Source: UBA1146 sp050256555 (GTDB lineage Bacteria > Planctomycetota > UBA8108 > UBA1146). Taken from it: a stretch of DNA of 8,264 bases. Below are positions 1 to 5,291 of the stretch, in pieces. The position numbers and the translations under genes are program-made. Every line of letters starts with the position of its first letter. Positions within the stretch are counted from its first letter, which is position 1. The DNA is taken from the NCBI GenBank assembly GCA_050256555.1, contig JBBWWC010000312.1, positions 1-8,264 on the forward strand, read 5' to 3'. The notes under the pieces were generated by a model that was given only the letters and a program-made list of their open reading frames with translations, was not told the DNA's origin and searched no databases.

Positions 1-776
1 ATTGTCTTTCGGAGCCAGATGCCGGTAGTGATGCGGCTTCCCTGCGAACCACAGCGGTTCGCAAGGGAGATTCGTATCTGATCAATGGTAGCAAGGCTTG
101 GGTTTCCGGAGGAGCGCATGCGAGCTTCTTCACTCTCTTCGCGACGACCGATCCTGGTAGTGGTTACGAAGGGATCAGCTGCTTTGTTGTGCCAGCCGAT
201 GCGGCTGGTGTCGAGATCGGCAAAAAGGAAGACATGATGGGACAGCGAGCTTCCAATACTGTTTTCATCACTTTCCAGGACGTCGAGATTCCGGTCAGCT
301 GTCGAATCGGTGAAGAGGGGCAGGGGTTCCGTATAGCGATGCGAACCTTTGACCGCACCAGACCAGGGGTTGCCGCTGCAGCTCTTGGAGTCGGGCGTAG
401 AGCCCTCGAGGAGGCAACGCGCTACTCGCTGGAGCGGCAAGCTTTTGGCAAGCCGATCGCCCGCCAGCAGGCGATCCAGTTCATCCTGGCGGATATGGCC
501 AAGGACGTCGAGGCGGCTCGACTTTTGACCTGGCAATCAGCCTGGATGATCGACCAGGGGCAACGCAACACCAAGGAGTGTTCGATGGCCAAGTGTTTTG
601 CCGGTGATATGGCGATGAAAGCCGCCACAGATGCAGTTCAGGTCTTCGGTGGCTACGGTTATTCGAAAGAGTACCCGGTAGAGAAGTTGATGCGTGATGC
701 CAAGGTGATGCAAATTTACGAAGGCACCAATCAAATCCAACGCCTGATCATCGCCCGGCATTTGCTAGAGGCGTAG
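1..776 (+). CDS. Acyl-CoA dehydrogenase, 5'-truncated by window edge
   Basis: FAD-dependent flavoenzyme that makes the alpha,beta double bond in an acyl-CoA and passes electrons to electron-transfer flavoprotein; a cytoplasmic enzyme of fatty-acid or branched-chain amino-acid breakdown. The first complete codon is at position 3 and 257 residues are visible. Family members are about 380 residues, so roughly the N-terminal third (alpha-helical domain) is missing. Seen: the flavin/substrate motif SEPDAGSD at visible residues 3-10, the middle beta-domain motif INGSKAWVSGG, then the C-terminal helical domain with RQAFGKPIARQQAIQF, QVFGGYGYSKEYPVEKLMRD and IYEGTNQIQRLIIARHL. The Glu of YEGT (codon 720-722) is at the position of the catalytic base in short- and medium-chain family members. 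The gene ends in TAG at 774-776. Chain-length specificity cannot be told from this part. No terminator is evident downstream. Confidence 0.97.
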   Translation, partial: CLSEPDAGSDAASLRTTAVRKGDSYLINGSKAWVSGGAHASFFTLFATTDPGSGYEGISCFVVPADAAGVEIGKKEDMMGQRASNTVFITFQDVEIPVSCRIGEEGQGFRIAMRTFDRTRPGVAAAALGVGRRALEEATRYSLERQAFGKPIARQQAIQFILADMAKDVEAARLLTWQSAWMIDQGQRNTKECSMAKCFAGDMAMKAATDAVQVFGGYGYSKEYPVEKLMRDAKVMQIYEGTNQIQRLIIARHLLEA

Positions 777-887
777 TATGTAAGAAATGAGTTTGGTAAT
801 CGTATCTTATAGAATTACTTAACCAAGGAACTGTCACAGCGGTTTAGCCTTATCACTAAATTAGGTAAGAAACGGCAACCTAATGGT

Positions 888-1571
888 TTGCATGAAAGGC
901 TAGGATCACTTTGTTTGTCCGTAGATGAGTTTTGTATTTTTGACCCTAAGGAAATAGCTATTCGGCTCATCCATTCCAGGAGATTTGATTCATTGCCCAT
1001 GAAAATCGAACGAATGAATGCATTTTGGGAATGGGGATTGGTCTCGACTTTAGAGTTTGAGAAATGGATTGATCAACAGGTGGCTGCTGGTGACCTTCCA
1101 GTGGATGGAATTTCCCCACTTAGCGTTTCGGTTCTCGATGTATCTACTCATGGTCTTGAGGAGAGTCTGAAAGGAGGTTTGGAGATACGTTTTGGTGCGG
1201 ATACTTTATCATTTGTTGAGCTGTTTGCCCATTCAGCGGCACATTTTTATAAAGGTGAAGATGATATCGAGAGCATCAGTTCATTTCGTGATTGGCTTCG
1301 TTCCCCGCATTGTATTCTCACTCCGAGCGAGGAGGACATATCCTCGACTTCTGAAGGGCAACTCTTGGAGGCACTGGATCAATGTTGGTTCGATTGGTGT
1401 GACGAAACGGAGACTCAAGAACTTCGGGAATTTGTCCGTCAAAACCAAATAAGAACTCTTCAAGTTTGGCTCTCAAACCATGGAGAGAGGTTGCAACTGC
1501 GGATCAAAGAATTTCGTCGGGGCTTACCGACCCAGGAACTTCGGATTCCTCGGAGATCGAAATATCTTTAG
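888..1571 (+). CDS. Hypothetical protein, AT-rich orphan with uncertain start
   Basis: I do not recognise this protein. With the TTG at 888 as start it is 227 residues and ends in TAG at 1569-1571. It looks soluble: there is no signal peptide or membrane segment, it is rich in acidic residues and Trp, and the C-terminal third is probably helical (around DETETQELREFVRQNQ). The start is doubtful. No Shine-Dalgarno sequence precedes 888, and the same frame is open back to 813 after a TAG at 810-812, with plausible protein sequence (for example ELSQRFSLITKLGKKRQPNG) but no ATG or GTG there. The first in-frame ATG is at 999; an AGGAGA at 978-983 lies about 15 bases before it, which is too far for a normal site. 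The gene is clearly more AT-rich than its neighbours (two sampled 60-base rows were 37% and 40% GC), suggesting later acquisition. Its 3' end converges on the MBL gene. Confidence 0.5.
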   Translation: MHERLGSLCLSVDEFCIFDPKEIAIRLIHSRRFDSLPMKIERMNAFWEWGLVSTLEFEKWIDQQVAAGDLPVDGISPLSVSVLDVSTHGLEESLKGGLEIRFGADTLSFVELFAHSAAHFYKGEDDIESISSFRDWLRSPHCILTPSEEDISSTSEGQLLEALDQCWFDWCDETETQELREFVRQNQIRTLQVWLSNHGERLQLRIKEFRRGLPTQELRIPRRSKYL

Positions 1572-1656
1572 AGGTATCGATTTGCCCATTTGTAGCGACA
1601 TATTTCTCAGCGACTTCTTTAGTGATGATCATGGGGTTCTTCCAGTCTTCAAGATT
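1504..1656 (-). other. In-frame open extension after the UGA stop of the MBL gene
   Basis: Reading on from the UGA at 1659-1657 in the same minus-strand frame gives 50 sense codons before the next stop, a TGA at 1506-1504. The product looks protein-like: it begins NLEDWKNPMIITKEVAEKY and continues into an acidic, Ser-rich tail ending SPDEIL. It overlaps the last 68 bases of the convergent gene that ends at 1571. It may be the original C-terminus cut off by a nonsense change (UGG to UGA would restore a Trp), a readthrough extension, or chance, since an open run of 50 codons is not rare by itself. No stem-loop suitable for selenocysteine insertion was obvious after the UGA. Confidence 0.4.
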
Positions 1657-3177
1657 TCAACGATGTCCGTGGGTGAAATCCCACAGGGGACTAACAAAGG
1701 ACTGTGCGGTTTTACCGTTTCGAGCTCGTTCGAAGTGATAGCGGATTTTCTTGGCGACCAGATCGTCGTTCAAAAACGGCATTCCTAAACAATCCCAGAA
1801 CTCGTGGTTTTCTCCGCCGGGGAAGGTGCGACAAAAAGTCGTGAAGTCATCGGCAACTCCCTGGAAGTAGTCATCGAGATCGTTGGCCCAGTATTCTTCC
1901 TGGGCATCGCCTTCTACTGCGGTTTCTATGAAACGAAGATCCTCGAAGCTGATGGCGTAGTCTCGTGGAATCCACGAATCACTGTTTCCATAGCGAATTC
2001 GAACTCGATATTTGCCGCCATAATGTGAGATTCGGTGTTCGACTGCTGGCTGTCTTTGCCAGATGAGATAGGGAAGATATCGCTGTTGCAGGAACTGTAA
2101 GATTTGCAGATGTTGCGGTTCCGGTTCTCGGTTTTCTTGGCGTAGTGGCGCAATCGGGAAATCAGCATAGATCTCGGTTTCGCCATCGAAGTGCCGTTGT
2201 TGTTCCTGATCGAGAACTTCCAGACCTTCGATGGTCGTGCGAGTGGCAACGGAACCATTCTCGATGGTGACACTTTCTCCACCATTCAAGGCCAGGATCT
2301 GGAGCGGCAACCCTTCACGCAGAGCCGCTTCCTGTTCGATGCGGGCCCGATCTTCGAGCCGGACCGGGAACATCACTCGATTCCATGCAGAGAAGGTCTC
2401 CTCCGGCAAGGTGTGAGGCACTGTGATTCCTTGTCCGATAAGAATCCGTACCGTTCCTTCTGCTTGCCACGGACACGACTCGGCACCATTCGGCATGATT
2501 TCAGATTCGGCGAGCATCGTTGTTTCGTTGCGTTGCTCGGCGACGCTCTGCAAACGTGATTCCCGATCTGGCGCATCGACGCTGGCCATGGTTGCTTCCA
2601 GCTCATTTCTGGTCGTCAGGAAGACCCTCTGTTCGGGCCCCGCATCGATCAGCATTCCACCGATCAGTTCACGCATTTCCGGATCTTCCATCGGCATCAC
2701 GGCATCGGCCTCGGAAAGGATCGCTTCGCGACCATTGTCGAGAAGAAGGATCATGCAATCATCTTCATTGGTGGCTTGATGTCGGAGATTGAAAAATGCA
2801 CGTGCACGAATACCCCCGATATCGAAAGCGATGTCTTGCTCGATGACAGTGATTGGCCAGCCAGGGAGGTACTCACTGAAGATATCTTTTAAATAGCAAA
2901 GGCTTGCAGGAATCAGCAAAGCTGGAGCGGAATTGAATTCCTGATGAAGCTTGATCAGAGAATAGGGGCACAGATGGTCGGTGTGGGCATGAGAAATCCA
3001 GACTGCATCGATGGAGTCGATCTGCGACCAGTCAGTTCTGATTCTCGGGAAACGTCCTCCGACATCGCCGATGACATGATCGTCGATCCATGGGTCTGCC
3101 AGCAGTCTAAATGTGGAGCCATCTTCGCGTTCGAGGCTAGCGAGAAAAGCAGAGTGTCCCAGAGCTTCGATCTTCAA
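1657..3177 (-). CDS. Metallo-beta-lactamase-fold hydrolase (UlaG/COG2220-like) with long C-terminal region
   Basis: Predicted cytoplasmic metal-dependent hydrolase; substrate unknown. I start it at TTG 3177-3175 (506 residues), because AGGAGG at 3188-3183 sits five bases upstream. The GTG at 3183 overlaps that site and would leave no spacer. The resulting N-terminus, MKIEALGHSAF, matches the usual opening of UlaG-like proteins. Seen from this start: LLADPW near residues 25-30; the metal motif SHAHTDH at 62-68 (His63, His65, Asp67, His68); a possible third metal His in FNLRHQ (about 133); and ILSEAD with a possible bridging Asp at about 158. The last metal His is not obvious. The MBL core should end near residue 200. 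The remaining 300 residues hold an LALNGGESVTIENG segment resembling the C-terminal part of CMP-sialate-hydroxylase-like MBL proteins, and a Trp/acid-rich tail I cannot assign. It is the last gene of the minus-strand run, about 50 bases after the DUF503 gene. Confidence 0.88.
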   Translation of the reverse strand: MKIEALGHSAFLASLEREDGSTFRLLADPWIDDHVIGDVGGRFPRIRTDWSQIDSIDAVWISHAHTDHLCPYSLIKLHQEFNSAPALLIPASLCYLKDIFSEYLPGWPITVIEQDIAFDIGGIRARAFFNLRHQATNEDDCMILLLDNGREAILSEADAVMPMEDPEMRELIGGMLIDAGPEQRVFLTTRNELEATMASVDAPDRESRLQSVAEQRNETTMLAESEIMPNGAESCPWQAEGTVRILIGQGITVPHTLPEETFSAWNRVMFPVRLEDRARIEQEAALREGLPLQILALNGGESVTIENGSVATRTTIEGLEVLDQEQQRHFDGETEIYADFPIAPLRQENREPEPQHLQILQFLQQRYLPYLIWQRQPAVEHRISHYGGKYRVRIRYGNSDSWIPRDYAISFEDLRFIETAVEGDAQEEYWANDLDDYFQGVADDFTTFCRTFPGGENHEFWDCLGMPFLNDDLVAKKIRYHFERARNGKTAQSFVSPLWDFTHGHR

Positions 3178-3182
3178 CGTCA

Positions 3183-3188
3183 CCTCCT
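3183..3188 (-). promoter_or_regulatory. Shine-Dalgarno site deciding the MBL start
   Basis: On the minus strand this reads AGGAGG, five bases before TTG 3177-3175. A full consensus ribosome binding site at ideal spacing supports TTG over the overlapping GTG at 3183-3181. Confidence 0.8.
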
Positions 3189-3229
3189 CGCGATATCATA
3201 CCCCTTCAGGCAATTGGCGCTCATGTGTT

Positions 3230-3520
3230 TCATTGTTCGTGAAGGATTTCTTTATCGATCGATAGCACCACGGCGCCGTTGAAATTTTCGATAAAGTCGA
3301 CCAGTTTGGTCATTCTAGATTCCGCATTTTTGCCATCGGAGGCGACGAAAGAAACGCCAATGGCGGCGCTTTGTAGCATGTCCTGGTGATCGACCTCCGC
3401 CACAGAAACCTGAAAGGTTGAGCGTAAACGGTCCTTGAGGCTGCGGATTGCGTGCCTTTTCTCTTTCAGTGAGCGGGAGCCGGGAACTTGTAACTCGGCC
3501 CGGATGATTCCGACTTTCAA
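3230..3520 (-). CDS. DUF503 family protein (YlxP-like)
   Basis: Small protein of 96 residues, the normal full length of the DUF503 family. The role is not firmly known; homologues such as YlxP often lie between infB and rbfA and have been linked to ribosome or RNA function. Seen: the N-terminal family signature ELQVPGSRSLKEKRHAIRSL (residues 9-28), then KDRLRSTFQVSVAEVDHQD, which is the most conserved stretch, and a hydrophobic AAIGVSFVASD strand. The fold is a compact alpha/beta domain without membrane segments. Start: TTG at 3520-3518, preceded by AGAGGAG (3532-3526) with a five-base spacer; it ends in TGA at 3232-3230. It starts 10 bases after the activator gene stops, and its ribosome binding site overlaps that stop codon, so translation is probably coupled. 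No translation genes are beside it here, unlike its usual setting. Confidence 0.95.
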   Translation of the reverse strand: MKVGIIRAELQVPGSRSLKEKRHAIRSLKDRLRSTFQVSVAEVDHQDMLQSAAIGVSFVASDGKNAESRMTKLVDFIENFNGAVVLSIDKEILHEQ

Positions 3521-3525
3521 TGGAA

Positions 3526-3532
3526 CTCCTCT
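3526..3532 (-). promoter_or_regulatory. Shine-Dalgarno site for the DUF503 gene, overlapping the upstream stop
   Basis: The minus strand reads AGAGGAG, with five bases before TTG 3520-3518. Its first bases lie within the TAG stop (3533-3531) of the activator gene, a layout typical of coupled translation. It justifies the TTG start. Confidence 0.8.
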
Positions 3533-5276
3533 ACTTAGAATCCTGATCGTGGATCCCTAGATCATTGAGTTTCTTTTCTAGAATCTCTTCTGGCATGTCG
3601 AGGCGCGAAGCGATCTGGCCATGATCTCCCTGGTTTTCATCGAGAAGGTATTCGATCCAGGCCCGGAAATCTTGCCGTAGTTTGACCGGGGATATACCAA
3701 GGATGCGAGCGGCTGGGCGCAATTTCCAACGAGTCTGCCTCAAAGTCTCGGTGATCAGAGTGCCCCCGAACTCTCTTTGTAACATTGCCCATGGTCGACG
3801 ATCTTTAGCCGCTTCGTCGGGAGTCGAGCGAATCAGATCTGCGATGCCAGCTCTGTCGAGCTTGACCAGAGAACCGCTGGCGAAGGTCATTTCAGGGATC
3901 GAAGTAATTTCTCCCTGAGGTTCTCCCCGGACATCAAAAACTCGCGACAGTACAACGGTATCCACCACTGACCCGGGGGCCAGGTCGACACAGAGCCGGA
4001 TGACATTTCGAAGTTCTCGGACATTGTTGGCACGCCACTCCCGGGCCGCCAGGATGGCGAGAGCATCTGTGCTGATCGAGACGATCGGGGGATTCTTGGT
4101 TTCACCAAACTGAGCGACGAAATGTTCTGCCAGAAGAGGAATGTCTTCGCGCCGCTCTCGTAGGGGAGGAAGTCTCAAGGGGAACTCGTGCATCCGATGA
4201 TATAAGTCGTGAAGGAAGCGGCCTTCTTCTACTTCTATCGTGAGGTCTCGGTTAGTGGCACAGAGAACCCGGACGTCGACCTTGCGCCATTCTCGATCTC
4301 CGACCCGACGTACTTCTCCTTCTTGTAAAACCCTTCGTAAAAGCTGCTGCATCGGCATCGTCGCGTCACTGACTTCATCAAGAAAGACGGTGCCCCCATC
4401 GGCGGATTCAAAGGCACCGATCTTGTCTTCGCTGGCCCCGGTAAAGGCTCCCCTGACATGTCCGAACAGTTCACTTTCGAGAAGAGTTTCAGAAAGTCCT
4501 GAACAATCGACAACCACAAACGGTTTCTTGTTACGTTTCGATTGGTCATGGATGGCGTGAGCGAGGAGTTCTTTTCCAACTCCTGATTCTCCGGTGATCA
4601 GAACGGTACGGTCGAGTCCCGCAGCAGTCTTTGCGAGATCAAGAGTTCGGATCAGGGAGTTTGAATGGCCGATGATTCGGCCAAGCTTGGATGTGGTTTC
4701 ATTCTTGGTGCGTAATTCGCGTAACTCACGGACATGATGCTGGTGGATCACGGCAGTTCGAATTAATGGAGAAATCGTGTCGGCCAGCGCTTCGGCGAAA
4801 CTTTGATCTCGTTCGCCGAACAGATGTCGCGCATCGCGGCGTTCGATGTAAAGCGCACCTATCACCTCTTCCCCTGCTTTCAAGGGCACAGAGAGTAACG
4901 TCAAGATCTCGAATCCCTGTAGGCTTTCAGATGATCGGAAACGATCATCATCGAGGGCGTCGGCGCAGAGGATCGATTGACCGCCGTGAATCGTTTCTTC
5001 GACGATGGTTCTGCTGAAAGATCGATCATCATCTCGAGAGCTCCAGCCGGCACCGGTTTCTAGATGCTTGCCCTGGAGATCCTGGGTAATCAGGAGAGCT
5101 CTATCGACCGGTGCTCCATCGCCAAATTCCAGTTCGCCGACGGCCAATGCGAGGATCTCTTCGAGAACCTGCTGGACATCGTAATCCCAGTCGACTTCGA
5201 GACGGAGACTGAACTGATCGAGGGTATTACGAATCCGTGCTAGCACGGCTCGAACCCGGTAATCTAGTTTTTCCAT
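3531..5276 (-). CDS. GAF-domain sigma54-dependent transcriptional activator (NtrC/NifA-type)
   Basis: Enhancer-binding protein that uses ATP hydrolysis to open promoters held by sigma54 RNA polymerase. It has 581 residues and ends in TAG. Domains: a short N-terminal helix; a GAF sensor at about 30-175, with no receiver domain, so it is a one-component or partner-controlled regulator; a linker with a coiled-coil-like ELRELRTKNE run; an AAA+ core at about 197-430; and a C-terminal DNA-binding region. Motifs seen: Walker A GESGVGKE at 229-236, the sigma54-contact loop GAFTGA at 276-281, Walker B GGTVFLDE at 294-301, and LPPLRERREDIP at 369-380. Departures from consensus: FLHDLYHR at 354-361 instead of FR[E/A]DL-R, so the first arginine is Leu while Arg361 is kept; and WRANNVREL instead of W-PGNVREL. 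The C-terminus has a Fis-like HTH (AARILGISPVKLRQDF, 522-537) followed by a second similar segment at 553-575. It starts 15 bases after the ATPase/TPR gene. Confidence 0.97.
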   Translation of the reverse strand: MEKLDYRVRAVLARIRNTLDQFSLRLEVDWDYDVQQVLEEILALAVGELEFGDGAPVDRALLITQDLQGKHLETGAGWSSRDDDRSFSRTIVEETIHGGQSILCADALDDDRFRSSESLQGFEILTLLSVPLKAGEEVIGALYIERRDARHLFGERDQSFAEALADTISPLIRTAVIHQHHVRELRELRTKNETTSKLGRIIGHSNSLIRTLDLAKTAAGLDRTVLITGESGVGKELLAHAIHDQSKRNKKPFVVVDCSGLSETLLESELFGHVRGAFTGASEDKIGAFESADGGTVFLDEVSDATMPMQQLLRRVLQEGEVRRVGDREWRKVDVRVLCATNRDLTIEVEEGRFLHDLYHRMHEFPLRLPPLRERREDIPLLAEHFVAQFGETKNPPIVSISTDALAILAAREWRANNVRELRNVIRLCVDLAPGSVVDTVVLSRVFDVRGEPQGEITSIPEMTFASGSLVKLDRAGIADLIRSTPDEAAKDRRPWAMLQREFGGTLITETLRQTRWKLRPAARILGISPVKLRQDFRAWIEYLLDENQGDHGQIASRLDMPEEILEKKLNDLGIHDQDSK

Positions 5277-5283
5277 CCTGTAA

Positions 5284-5289
5284 CCCCTC
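5284..5289 (-). promoter_or_regulatory. Shine-Dalgarno site for the sigma54 activator gene
   Basis: The minus strand reads GAGGGG, seven bases before ATG 5276-5274 and two bases after the TAA of the upstream gene (5294-5292). It supports the ATG start and cotranscription with the ATPase/TPR gene. Confidence 0.75.
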
Positions 5290-5291
5290 GT

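Noticed and set aside
793..826. Imperfect inverted repeat after the acyl-CoA dehydrogenase gene (TTGGTAAT with ATTA-CCAA) as a terminator
   Set aside because: The stem is AT-rich, broken by an unpaired bulge, has a long loop and no T-run after it.
1657..1659. UGA as a reassigned sense codon or selenocysteine
   Set aside because: The DUF503 gene ends at UGA at its normal family length, so UGA is a stop in this genome, and no clear SECIS-like hairpin or conserved Cys position was seen at this UGA.
3181..3183. GTG at 3183 as the start of the MBL gene
   Set aside because: The GTG overlaps the AGGAGG itself; TTG at 3177 has the site at five-base spacing and gives the usual MKI-LGHSAF beginning.
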